14,613 nt of DNA from GWA1-40-21 sp038078215 (GTDB lineage: Bacteria > Patescibacteriota > Minisyncoccia > Phycocordibacterales > GWA1-40-21): NCBI GenBank assembly GCA_038078215.1, contig JBBUED010000006.1:1-14613 (forward strand). The letters are read 5' to 3'. Below, in pieces: positions 6,127 to 14,087 of the stretch (positions are counted from its first letter, which is position 1; each line of letters starts with the position of its first letter). The translations under genes and the position numbers were made by a program. The notes under the pieces were generated by a model. That model had not been told where the DNA came from. It searched no databases and was given only the letters and a program-made list of their open reading frames with translations.

Positions 6127-8323
6127 TGACCTCTTTTATGAGAACGGCCAACTTTTCAGCCATCTCTTTGACCTTTACATTTGCAATACTGTTGGGATAA
6201 TATTCGCCGACATGTTCGGTCCCTCGACCGACTCCCAAACCGATCAATCGAATGTCGGTCTCTTGAAGAACCTTCTTGATCACCTTGCCAAGCTCATATT
6301 TTGAACGAGGGTGCATGGATGATTCTTCGGGAGTGCCGTCAGAAAGCACAACTAAAAACTTTTGATCGGCTTTTTGCTTCGCCAAACGCTCAGATGCTTT
6401 TTCAAGTGCCCATCCGTCGTCATTCCATTGAGCTTTGCCTGTGTCACCAGTGTCGTTAACTTCTTCCAGCATTCCGCCCATGTTCTCCCTGATGGGTTTT
6501 GACATGGGTTGGCCAAAGTCTTGATATTCGTAAATGCGATCGTTGAATCCGAGAATTTCCAGATTTATGGACAATCGGTTCAAAACTTCCGACAAAACAA
6601 TCACGGCCTTGAAAGTTTCTTCTATTTTGTTCTCTCTAGACATTGAACCGGACAGGTCAACCAAAAGCGATATCGCATAGTCCTTTTCATCCGGCATTTC
6701 CCGTTTTTGCCAAGCCTTGCTTTCCATAGCCGGAACTGATTTTGCCTTTTCTTGGATTCTTCGCTTGATGTCGATGCGTTTGCCGGTCGTGAATCCGCTC
6801 TTCCATCCTTTAGCCTTGCGAGCGACGAATATTTCTCGCAACTCAGTTTCCAATTTGTCTATGAGAGGCATAACTTCCTGTCTCATTTTTTCATAGACAT
6901 TCGCGTCTTTTTTGAGTTCTTTGGCTATTCGTTCCCGATACTTTTTCATTTCTTCCGTGTCAACGCCAGGTAGCCCTTTTTCTGTTTTTTCCGCAGGCAC
7001 TTTTTTTGTCTCTCCGGGTTCCGCTTTTTCTTCTCGCTCAGCTTTTTTCTCCGGATTGTCAGACAATTTTCCCTGTAACTCTTCGTTCAGTGCATCTTCA
7101 AATTCTTTGACAGCGGCTTCCGCTTTTTCGGTCATTTCTTTTTGTTGATCTTCAGGCAGAGAATCAATGTACTCTTTTATTTTTTGCTTAAGCCCTTCGG
7201 GCAATGATCCAAGATCAATCGGTTTACCCGTAGAAGCTTCAACAGATGCGGACTCCGGCGCACCCTCTTGATCAGATGGCGAGCCTTCTTTGTCCTTGCC
7301 ACCGGTTTCTTGATTTGCTTTTTTCTCCTGCTCTTTTTTAGCGTCTTCAATCGCTTTTTTTATAGCACCTTCTAAAGCCTCCTGTTCTTCCGGTGTCAGC
7401 TTGTCTTTGAGCTCTTGAGGCAATCCCTGGCCTCCCTCGCCCCCTTCTTGTCCCTCTTGATCTTTCTGCATATCTTTCAAAAGCTCTTGTGTTTTTTGAT
7501 CCTCCATATCGGCCTCAATAAGCTTTTTGAACTCTGGCCAAATTTCATCGCGATTTATCTCATAAGAAACTTGAGCGTACTTTTTGATAAGCTCCTCGCT
7601 TTTATCGGCCTCTTTTCGTGAAGGGTATCTCCACCAAGAGTCCCGTGCCTGTTCAATCGTCGCCCGAACCACGGTTTTGACCTCCTCTGGTAAGTCTGCT
7701 GACATTTCCATTTCCTGCCCCTGCACTTCCCGGAACCATTGTTTGATGTATTCAAAACCAGCTTGCATAAAGCGAGGTTGATATCCCAGCTTCTGCGCGG
7801 CTTTTTCTTTGGCTTTCCCCTCAAAATCCAAATCCTGTTTATACGCCAAATCCATCTGATCTCGAAACTTCGGATAACTTTCTGCCACAAAATTGTTGTC
7901 CCGAGGATCTTCAATGGCATTCATCATAAAAGCGAACCCCGGTTGTTTCCATTCCTCAAGAGGAATGAAGTCGGTCCGACTGATTCTTCTGTGGCCGCCC
8001 TCGTGAGAAATGACAAACCGTAAATAATCCATCGGTTTTTCTAAAAGGTCTTTGGGATCAATACGAATTACATTCTCCTTAAAATCCCAATGCCAGCCAG
8101 CACCAGGTTGATTGAGCTCTACCGGAATACGAAAATCTTTACCGATAAAATAAGCCAGCGATGAAAGTGTTTGCTGTTTTTGTCTTATCTCCGCCTGTTG
8201 TTCGGGAGTGAATTCCGCTAAAACGTCCTTCTCCTTTTTGCGATTTAGCGCATGATAAACCATCTCCGGTTCTGGCGTCGGTTCCTCGCGAGGTATTTCT
8301 GGATTTGGTCTAAATTTTTCCAT
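6104..8323 (-). CDS. Metallopeptidase-like plus CobT-like vWA domain protein
   Basis: A 739-aa protein with two recognisable ends. The N-terminal region holds HEGGH at 107-111 (fits HExxH zinc-peptidase motif) and NAIEDPRDN at 135-143, whose Glu138 is a candidate third zinc ligand. The middle (about 275-460) is low-complexity, rich in Glu, Lys, Gln and Gly. The C-terminal part resembles the vWA domain of CobT, with TGKRIDIKRR leading into a complete MIDAS: DLSGS at 556-560, a Thr in DTGDTG at 624-629 and SDGTP at 661-665. A MIDAS binds a divalent metal and a partner acidic side chain. CobT-type vWA proteins pair with CobS/MoxR AAA+ rings, and such an ATPase is encoded two genes downstream. 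No cobaltochelatase large subunit is nearby, so cobalamin synthesis is unlikely. It overlaps the upstream gene by 14 bp. Peptidase activity is inferred from the motif only. Confidence 0.9.
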   Translation of the reverse strand: MEKFRPNPEIPREEPTPEPEMVYHALNRKKEKDVLAEFTPEQQAEIRQKQQTLSSLAYFIGKDFRIPVELNQPGAGWHWDFKENVIRIDPKDLLEKPMDYLRFVISHEGGHRRISRTDFIPLEEWKQPGFAFMMNAIEDPRDNNFVAESYPKFRDQMDLAYKQDLDFEGKAKEKAAQKLGYQPRFMQAGFEYIKQWFREVQGQEMEMSADLPEEVKTVVRATIEQARDSWWRYPSRKEADKSEELIKKYAQVSYEINRDEIWPEFKKLIEADMEDQKTQELLKDMQKDQEGQEGGEGGQGLPQELKDKLTPEEQEALEGAIKKAIEDAKKEQEKKANQETGGKDKEGSPSDQEGAPESASVEASTGKPIDLGSLPEGLKQKIKEYIDSLPEDQQKEMTEKAEAAVKEFEDALNEELQGKLSDNPEKKAEREEKAEPGETKKVPAEKTEKGLPGVDTEEMKKYRERIAKELKKDANVYEKMRQEVMPLIDKLETELREIFVARKAKGWKSGFTTGKRIDIKRRIQEKAKSVPAMESKAWQKREMPDEKDYAISLLVDLSGSMSRENKIEETFKAVIVLSEVLNRLSINLEILGFNDRIYEYQDFGQPMSKPIRENMGGMLEEVNDTGDTGKAQWNDDGWALEKASERLAKQKADQKFLVVLSDGTPEESSMHPRSKYELGKVIKKVLQETDIRLIGLGVGRGTEHVGEYYPNSIANVKVKEMAEKLAVLIKEVIANYDNF

Positions 8324-8774
8324 TTTCTATCGCCAATCTTTTCGCTTCTTCATACAATTCATCGGTGTCCGGAACTTCGTTGCTAACAATAACGGTTTGA
8401 TCAAGTCCTTCGTTGTCCTTGATAAGCGCCTCTCGCGGTTTCGCACCGTTAGCTTCTCCAATAATAGATTCATCTTCCAACCTTTGAATGAAATCCGCCG
8501 CTTTTTGATAGCCTATGCCTAGTCTTCGCTGCAAAAAAGAAGTGGAAGCTTTGCCCGCCTTAATGACTTCATTCTTCGCGTCTTCATATAAATCATTGCT
8601 AATTGCGGCATTTCCAAGAACAGTATCTAGAATTTCTTTATCCGCTTTTAAATAATCGAGCTCGAACATTAATTCGGTAAATTGGGAATTTTGTATTTGA
8701 GAAATTCTTTCAATCTTTGCGTTTAATTCCTCAATTTGCTCTGCTAGAGCGTCTAATTTTTTAACTATGTCCAT
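8310..8774 (-). CDS. Coiled-coil protein with FtsK-gamma-like winged-helix domain
   Basis: A 154-aa protein, first gene of the AAA+/vWA operon. Residues 1-45 form a coiled coil (LAEQIEELNAKIERI). Residues 61-117 match the gamma domain of FtsK/SpoIIIE: DLYEDAKNEVIKAGKAS, FLQRRLGIGYQKAADFIQRLE, then a KPRE end. In FtsK this winged helix binds KOPS DNA sites and XerD. There is no FtsK motor here, so this is a free-standing version, probably an oligomeric DNA-binding subunit or operon regulator. The final 17 residues, ELYEEAKRLAIENGKI, repeat the opening of the gamma domain and then stop, as if a second copy had been cut short where the vWA gene begins. I found no convincing promoter in the 75 bp upstream, so read-through from the glycosyltransferase genes is possible. 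Confidence 0.85.
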   Translation of the reverse strand: MDIVKKLDALAEQIEELNAKIERISQIQNSQFTELMFELDYLKADKEILDTVLGNAAISNDLYEDAKNEVIKAGKASTSFLQRRLGIGYQKAADFIQRLEDESIIGEANGAKPREALIKDNEGLDQTVIVSNEVPDTDELYEEAKRLAIENGKI

Positions 8775-8849
8775 AACTACAAGTTTACATCAATCTATTC
8801 TGTATATCCACATTACGACACATCACGATCACTCTACTTTCTATCATGC

Positions 8850-10388
8850 CTATTTATTTCCAATCAAATTTTTTATTTTATAATCTTCAAACAAGCGCTT
8901 TGCGATATCTTCAGGATTATGAATAGAAGTATCGAACTCATTAATAATATATCCTCCCTCAATCAGCAACTTTTTTAAAATGTACTCCATCTTCATAAAT
9001 TTTTCTTCATTTGCGAATCGATCTTGCGCGCGATCACGATTTTGACCTAAAGCAACCTGCGCATTATGTCTTTGTAAACGAACTTCATACGGAGCCGTGA
9101 GGTAGCAAACCTGATCATACAAAGTGATATATTTTTGTACATATTTTATTAAAAAAACTCGAAGTCGACTATTATTCGCATAGGCATACGCCCAATTTCT
9201 ATAAGGCGAAGAAATTTGTATTACGACATGAGATTGAAAATTTTTATACCAATACTTTTCTCCGACGCCCTCGAAAGAATAAACGATTGATCTCAAAAAA
9301 TTCGGGAATTGATACACGCTCACCAACCGAGATAAAAATCTATATGTTTTTGAATTCAGTGGTCCCATATTTATATTGCAAGGAATACCCGCTTGGATAA
9401 ACATACCCTGCAATGATTTAGCAATAGTCTTTTTACCCGAACAATCCAAACCCTCGATTAAAATGAGGACTGGTTTTTCTACTGTCTTTTTACTCGAAAG
9501 AGTTGGTTTCCATTCAGTAATATCCGGTGAGACGCGAAGAGAATCAAGAAAAAAGTTAATTTTAGCAATGAATCTTGCTGTAAATAAAACTGTCCAGAAA
9601 AAGTCTCTTCGAAAAGACTCGTGCGCTAATTTTCCCCAGAGTATATGTTTGTTCACTTGGTCGGAAGGCAATGACTGAAAATGAGCAAAGAGGGTCATGC
9701 ATTTTCGTATCTCATTTTTTCGTCGGCAATACGCATTATAGAAATCTTTGTAAGATGATATTTGATGAAAATGTACTCGGGCATTATCAGCTTTTACAAT
9801 AGAGCGCGGTCCGTATTTCTTGAGCAAATCGAACGAAAGAAATATATCATCAGCAAGAAGCGACGGATTGGTATCCGGAATATTCCAATCCTTTATAAGA
9901 AACGCCCTGCCATGCAAATGTTTTCTCGGACTGAAAATAGTCGGGGTAAGATCATATTGATTTAAAGCTGATTCAAGGAGTGTCTGCTTTTCCCTTTGGA
10001 TTGGAACAGAAACGGCATAGACTGCTTTTGCGCTGTCGGAACGAGCCGCCAACAAAAGTTCGGATACGCATTCTTTTTCAACAATTACATCAGCATCAAA
10101 AAATATAATTGAGGTAATCCCCTCTCTCTTGGCGTATTTTACTATCTCTCTTTGTCCTTCGACCAAGTTTGCTTTCTCAAACTCAATGAGCATTGTTTTA
10201 ACCTGGGGGTTTGCCTGTATCCATATTTTCAATAGAGGAAGCGTATTGTCTGTGCATCCGTTCGCGCACACAAAAAGATGCCACTCTGAAAGAGTCGAGG
10301 TATTTTGAGCAGAATCTCTTACTGAATCCAGCATTGGAATAATGGAAGACTCTTCATTTCTTGCGCAAATTCCTATTCCTAATTTCAT
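8850..10388 (-). CDS. GT2 glycosyltransferase fused to a thymidylate-kinase-like P-loop domain
   Basis: A 512-aa two-domain protein. Residues 1 to ~240 form a GT-A family 2 glycosyltransferase: GIGICARNEE at the N-terminus, the sugar-nucleotide-binding FFDAD (DxD, Asp98 and Asp100) and LLADDIFLS near 178-185. From about 305 comes a P-loop kinase domain with LILIEGLDCSGKKT (Walker A at 313-321), close to thymidylate kinase GLDGSGKST, followed by a lid-like region RNRDRAQDRF-type segment around 448-459. No Tmk-specific substrate residues could be confirmed, so the phosphate acceptor is unknown. The start at 10388 overlaps the GT4 stop (ATGA), indicating translational coupling; an earlier ATG at 10421 would read into that gene. 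It probably acts in synthesis of a cell-surface glycan. The fusion is unusual. Confidence 0.87.
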   Translation of the reverse strand: MKLGIGICARNEESSIIPMLDSVRDSAQNTSTLSEWHLFVCANGCTDNTLPLLKIWIQANPQVKTMLIEFEKANLVEGQREIVKYAKREGITSIIFFDADVIVEKECVSELLLAARSDSAKAVYAVSVPIQREKQTLLESALNQYDLTPTIFSPRKHLHGRAFLIKDWNIPDTNPSLLADDIFLSFDLLKKYGPRSIVKADNARVHFHQISSYKDFYNAYCRRKNEIRKCMTLFAHFQSLPSDQVNKHILWGKLAHESFRRDFFWTVLFTARFIAKINFFLDSLRVSPDITEWKPTLSSKKTVEKPVLILIEGLDCSGKKTIAKSLQGMFIQAGIPCNINMGPLNSKTYRFLSRLVSVYQFPNFLRSIVYSFEGVGEKYWYKNFQSHVVIQISSPYRNWAYAYANNSRLRVFLIKYVQKYITLYDQVCYLTAPYEVRLQRHNAQVALGQNRDRAQDRFANEEKFMKMEYILKKLLIEGGYIINEFDTSIHNPEDIAKRLFEDYKIKNLIGNK

Positions 10389-11461
10389 ATTCGTAATCTC
10401 TTTAAAAACTCTGCTTCCCAACTTTCGGCTAGACTTTTAAAATCAAAACCAGAAACGGAAGCAATAGCGGATTGAGAAAATTCTTTTTTTAATTTTTCAC
10501 TTTTAAGAAAAGAAACGGCCTTATTTACAAATTCGGTATTAAAATTATCCGTTCCTGGTTTCCCTTCAATCAAAAAACCATTTCGTCCATCTTCTACTCT
10601 TTCAATAAGAGCAGCTCTCTTGGAGGTGATAATAGGTGTGCTTGTTGCAAGGCATTCAAGAGCACTAATGCAAAACATCTCGTTAAAATCAGTCGGATAT
10701 AGCATTATCTCACTTTCCGCTTGTATTTTAGCAAGATCTTTTTTTGAAATTCTCTGCAAAAAAGAAACGCCATTAAGATGTTCTTTTGACGAGTAAATAT
10801 CGCCAAAGATGCGCTTATTCTCTTCGTCTGATGTGCCCCAAAGAGCATAACTTCCTGTTGTCATAAGTGTCGCATCTGGCACTTCTTTTTTTATCGCTGG
10901 CCACATTTCGAGAAGAAATTTTAAGCCACGATCCGGAGCACTACAGTATATCGTTTGGTTTTTGATCTTTTTGGTCAACCTGAGTTCGTTAGTATAAATA
11001 TTTTCATCATAAGCATTGCGGGTTATAAACCAATTTTTTTCATCAATCTTTTCTTTTCTTTCAATGAAGCTTTTTTGAGTTTCAGAAACTGATATCCACA
11101 TATTTACGATACCTTTTTCATCAAGTTCACTGGCGCCCTCAAGAGCTTCATCCTGAATCAATACTGCGCGAATAGGAGCTTTGAAAACATTATCACGAAA
11201 AACCTCTAAAAGCCTCAAAGAAATTACTATGTCAAATTCCTCTCGCGGATCAAGCTCCCAAAGCTGTTTCCATAAAACACCATCATATACGCCGGGCTTA
11301 AAACAACAATTGAAAACCGTAACAGAATGCCCTCTGTGAGCAAGCGCCCGAGTCAGAAGAACTAAGTAGCTTTCAGTTCCACCAATACCTTTTCCCTCAT
11401 AATCTGGAGGGTAAAACGAAAATCGTTTTGCATATATGAATGCGATTTTAAGTTTTTTCAT
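10385..11461 (-). CDS. GT4-family glycosyltransferase
   Basis: A 358-aa GT-B enzyme. The N-terminal domain starts KIAFIYAKRF and has a glycine-rich acceptor-side loop GKGIGGTES (23-31), followed by ALAHRGHSVTVF as in retaining GT4 enzymes. The C-terminal nucleotide-sugar half carries the EX7E signature (Glu261 and Glu269 in NEMFCISALE), TPIITSKRAALIERVEDGRNGFL, and a closing helix. It is likely cytosolic or peripheral, transferring a sugar from an NDP-sugar to a glycan or lipid acceptor that cannot be read from sequence. It overlaps the HAD gene by 14 bp and the GT2-kinase gene by 4 bp, so the three form one translationally coupled unit. Confidence 0.93.
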   Translation of the reverse strand: MKKLKIAFIYAKRFSFYPPDYEGKGIGGTESYLVLLTRALAHRGHSVTVFNCCFKPGVYDGVLWKQLWELDPREEFDIVISLRLLEVFRDNVFKAPIRAVLIQDEALEGASELDEKGIVNMWISVSETQKSFIERKEKIDEKNWFITRNAYDENIYTNELRLTKKIKNQTIYCSAPDRGLKFLLEMWPAIKKEVPDATLMTTGSYALWGTSDEENKRIFGDIYSSKEHLNGVSFLQRISKKDLAKIQAESEIMLYPTDFNEMFCISALECLATSTPIITSKRAALIERVEDGRNGFLIEGKPGTDNFNTEFVNKAVSFLKSEKLKKEFSQSAIASVSGFDFKSLAESWEAEFLKRLRI

Positions 11462-12071
11462 ATTTTTCTAAATAATCGTATATTTTTTTATATCCGACAA
11501 CCCCATCAACTTGAATGGTTGAAATTCCAAGATTAGATGCTGGCTCTATATCATCCAAGTAATTGTCTCCTATCATTATCATATTGGAATATTCAACACC
11601 GAAATGGTCGCGTATCGTTTGCCAACAGTGAAAATCAGGTTTAGCTATTCCTTCACGATACGAAAGAAATGAATATTCAAAATTTTCTAAGAATTCAGGG
11701 AACGGAAATTTTTCATACCCAAACTGATCTATGTTTGTTAAAAGACACAGATGATAATCTTTGGATCGTAAACTGGAAATCAAATCTTTTGCCCCATCGA
11801 TAATATAAGCGGACGATGCCATTTGTTCCCACAAAAGCAAAGCTTCTCTGAGAATTTTTTCATCCGAACACTGAAAACTTGCAAGAAATTCTTTCATTGA
11901 TGAAGAAAAATCTTTATTCTCAAGAAAAATCGCCGAATGAGAGAGTGTTTTTAAAAAAACTTCTTGAGAAATATTTTTATTGGACAAGAGACCCAAAATG
12001 GACGATGGTCGCACCGGAGAATCGGCAAGAGTTTGCCATAGATCAAAAATTATAATATTTTTAGCTTTCAT
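11448..12071 (-). CDS. HAD-superfamily hydrolase
   Basis: A 207-aa HAD phosphatase-like protein of subclass I. Motif I is FDLWQT: Asp10 is the nucleophile, and position +2 is Trp12 instead of the acid/base Asp of phosphatases. That occurs in part of the family (compare DxYxT in haloacid dehalogenases) and leaves the reaction uncertain. Motif II Thr112 (LLTN), motif III Lys144 (GIAKPD) and motif IV GDNYLDD (168-174) are all present. A helical cap lies between motifs I and II. It heads the HAD-GT4-GT2 unit and may dephosphorylate a sugar phosphate for those transferases (inferred from neighbours). The ATG follows AAAAAAA with no Shine-Dalgarno, and a strong terminator stands just upstream. Confidence 0.9.
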   Translation of the reverse strand: MKAKNIIIFDLWQTLADSPVRPSSILGLLSNKNISQEVFLKTLSHSAIFLENKDFSSSMKEFLASFQCSDEKILREALLLWEQMASSAYIIDGAKDLISSLRSKDYHLCLLTNIDQFGYEKFPFPEFLENFEYSFLSYREGIAKPDFHCWQTIRDHFGVEYSNMIMIGDNYLDDIEPASNLGISTIQVDGVVGYKKIYDYLEKYEKT

Positions 12072-12082
12072 TTTTTTGTAAA

Positions 12083-12109
12083 AAGAACCCGTACATCATA
12101 CGGGTTCTT
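12083..12109 (-). terminator. Intrinsic terminator after the NDK-like gene
   Basis: AAGAACCCGTA (12083-12093) and TACGGGTTCTT (12099-12109) make a perfect 11-bp stem with a 5-nt loop. On the minus strand a TTCTTTTT tract closes and follows it. It stands 26 bp after the NDK-like stop and 12 bp before the HAD start, so it should uncouple the two genes or attenuate read-through into the glycan operon. Confidence 0.85.
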
Positions 12110-12135
12110 CTGTAATTCTAAAACACGGAACTAAA

Positions 12136-12639
12136 TTAAAATTGATAACGGCAAAGATCTGAATCAGAAAAAATGGCCTGTATGCTCGACCTACTTTCAT
12201 CCGGAGAATTTGGAATATGTAAAATATCGCGACCAAACATTTCCAAGTCAATATCATAAATATCTGTGAGAGTGCCTTCAAACCATTGTTCCAACTCGAT
12301 TGGTGTAAGCTTTGTGTAACGAGTGTAATGTCTTCCTTTTATACCAATACCAGTCCCCGTTTTCCCTTTGGCGATTTGATATTTTTCATGAATACCTTTT
12401 TCTCCCATAAAGATAAGATGTTCTGTTTTGCGAGTGGTAAAGTAATGAAATACGGCTTTTTTTGCTCTTTCATTTGGAAATTCAGAGTAGATAATCGATA
12501 TTTGGTCTAAATTCAATATCAGTGTTTTTGAGGCAATTAATTGCCCGCCCACATTAACCAATTCCTTAAGAATTATATCTCTTATCTTAAACTCCAAAGT
12601 GTCCGGTTTGAGCATAATGTATACGAATTCACGGCACAT
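12136..12639 (-). CDS. Nucleoside-diphosphate-kinase-like protein, divergent
   Basis: A 167-aa protein resembling NDP kinase (usually 140-155 aa). It starts FVYIMLKPDTLE, matching the NDK VxIKPD strand with Lys11, and ends with ILHIPNSPDESRSSI, which aligns with the active-site segment HGSDSxxSAxxEI so that His141 would be the phosphorylated histidine. The central ATNP/PGTIRGD region of NDK is not recognisable; its place is taken by KGKTGTGIGIKGRHYTRYTKL, so catalysis is doubtful and nucleotide specificity may differ. The start is fixed by an excellent Shine-Dalgarno 6 nt upstream. It is a single gene closed by its own terminator, beside Nudix and glycan genes. Confidence 0.8.
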   Translation of the reverse strand: MCREFVYIMLKPDTLEFKIRDIILKELVNVGGQLIASKTLILNLDQISIIYSEFPNERAKKAVFHYFTTRKTEHLIFMGEKGIHEKYQIAKGKTGTGIGIKGRHYTRYTKLTPIELEQWFEGTLTDIYDIDLEMFGRDILHIPNSPDESRSSIQAIFSDSDLCRYQF

Positions 12640-12645
12640 TTATAA

Positions 12646-12653
12646 CCCTCCTT
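12646..12653 (-). promoter_or_regulatory. Strong Shine-Dalgarno of the NDK-like gene
   Basis: AAGGAGGG on the minus strand, 6 nt before the ATG at 12639. It is the only near-consensus ribosome binding site noticed in the window; other genes rely on overlap coupling or have no visible site. It settles the start of the NDK-like gene and suggests high expression. Confidence 0.85.
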
Positions 12654-12739
12654 AGAAATTTAACTTTAATTACTATGTTCTTGCCACAATTAATCTCTAT
12701 TTTTAGAGTAGCAAAATAATACAAAAAAGCAACAAACAT

Positions 12740-13234
12740 CTATTTAAATAGTTTGTATTTGAGTTCAGTCCCTCTTTTTATGATGCGGTTGCCAATTTCT
12801 CCCCAGTCAAAAAATTCTTTGTAAGAGAGCGGGTCAATGAGCTTAATTTCCGTGATTGCGTTGTCTGGATCGGCAACAAAAGAATCGATTGGCCTAACCG
12901 CGCAAGCATAACGCAATTGATAGATAGTATTATCACCAATCGTAACCGCTTGGTACCCGACCGGAACAGAAGAAAGGACTTGCATATTAGACTCTTCTTT
13001 CACTTCCCTTTTTAAGCACTCCTCAAAACTTTCACCCGCCTCAATACTCCCTCCGACAAGTCCCCACGCTTTTCTTTTTCCATTAAAGACTATGAGCATC
13101 TTTCCTTCGAAAAAACATACACCGTAGACTTGTTTAACTTTGCTTTTATCTAGAAAATCAAAAGAATCGGCATCATTATAGATAATCTGAGTCATGCTTC
13201 CATCAAGGTTGCTAATTTGTGATTTTATTTCCAT
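12740..13234 (-). CDS. Nudix hydrolase
   Basis: A 164-aa protein with a nearly complete Nudix box at 62-84: Gly62, Glu68, then Arg76-Glu77-Val78 and Glu80-Glu81; the usual Gly at 83 is Asn. The box binds Mg2+ for hydrolysis of a nucleoside diphosphate linked to another group. The surrounding strands (VYGVCFFEGKMLIVF before, AVTIGDNTIYQLRYAC after) fit the Nudix fold. The substrate cannot be told; NDP-sugars or damaged nucleotides are possible given the neighbours. Two starts are possible: 13234, only 10 bp from the divergent sulfotransferase-like start, or an internal ATG at 13195, which leaves 49 bp for promoters. I keep the longer form. Confidence 0.9.
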   Translation of the reverse strand: MEIKSQISNLDGSMTQIIYNDADSFDFLDKSKVKQVYGVCFFEGKMLIVFNGKRKAWGLVGGSIEAGESFEECLKREVKEESNMQVLSSVPVGYQAVTIGDNTIYQLRYACAVRPIDSFVADPDNAITEIKLIDPLSYKEFFDWGEIGNRIIKRGTELKYKLFK

Positions 13235-13244
13235 ACTATGTTTT

Positions 13245-14087
13245 ATGAATACTAATAATCTCTTTTTGGTAATCGCAATGTCTCGAAGCGGACATCATGG
13301 GGTAATGGATTGGATATACGAGCAATTTTTTCCCGAAAAATTCTTTTTCAACTATTGTGATTTTTCAAATCCTGACCCTCTTTTTACCAACCGAGTACAA
13401 TATTATTATAATAACAGAAAATATTACGCAAAGATAAGTGACAGCTGGATTAAGTATGGATTAGTCGAACAAAAGTTAAAAGAATTTTCCCCAGAAACCG
13501 AAGATATAAAAACGAAAATACTTTCCGCAGACCGCAATCTTATCATGATGAATTTTGAGAATCTTAATTCAGCAAAACTGCCTATGACCCCAGATCAATA
13601 TATTGAACGCTTCGTTCCTGTTAAAAATGCTCAACACATACTGGTTATTCGAGATATATTCAACTTCATCGCAAGCAGGATTAAAAGCGGCAGAGAGCTT
13701 ACATTGAAAGATTTAACAGAGAATAGCGCGCGCCTCACGAGCACTATTGAATTATGGAAGACTTACGCAAGAGAATATTTAGGAATTACTGACTACCTTC
13801 CTCAAAAAATCTCTGTAAATTTTAATAAGTGGTTCGTCGATGACGAATATCGAAAAAATTTGTCAAAAATGCTCAGTGTTGATAGAGATATATCAAATTG
13901 GAACACTGTCTCAACTTATGGTGGCGGTAGCTCATTTGATAATCAGAATACCAATGCGAGCCAGATGAAAGTGCTTGAAAGATGGCGAATGTACGAAAAC
14001 ATGGAGGCTTACAGAAATTTATTTCTAAACGATAAGGAACTCGTTTCTTTATCTGAAAGAATTTTCGGAAAAATTCATACTTTCTGA
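13245..14087 (+). CDS. Sulfotransferase-like P-loop protein
   Basis: A 280-aa protein. It begins with a strand and loop LFLVIAMSRSGHHGVMDWI (SRSGHH at 13-18), which fits the 5'-phosphosulfate-binding loop of PAPS-dependent sulfotransferases. RDIFNFIASR (136-145) matches the 3'-phosphate-binding motif (RDPxNxxxSR). The stretch STYGGGSSFDNQ (223-234) may be the late PAPS-contact loop. It lacks a membrane anchor, so a cytoplasmic enzyme modifying a glycan or small molecule is likely; kinase or phosphotransferase relatives cannot be excluded. ATG at 13245 is preferred over 13194 because the latter overlaps the Nudix gene on the other strand and adds residues outside the fold. It is plus-strand, unlike all genes from 3601 to 13234. 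Confidence 0.75.
   Translation: MNTNNLFLVIAMSRSGHHGVMDWIYEQFFPEKFFFNYCDFSNPDPLFTNRVQYYYNNRKYYAKISDSWIKYGLVEQKLKEFSPETEDIKTKILSADRNLIMMNFENLNSAKLPMTPDQYIERFVPVKNAQHILVIRDIFNFIASRIKSGRELTLKDLTENSARLTSTIELWKTYAREYLGITDYLPQKISVNFNKWFVDDEYRKNLSKMLSVDRDISNWNTVSTYGGGSSFDNQNTNASQMKVLERWRMYENMEAYRNLFLNDKELVSLSERIFGKIHTF

Noticed and set aside
3601..8323. Cobaltochelatase CobS/CobT pair for cobalamin synthesis
   Set aside because: No CobN or other cobalamin genes are present, the ATPase carries a DGR variable domain and the vWA protein a metallopeptidase-like domain.
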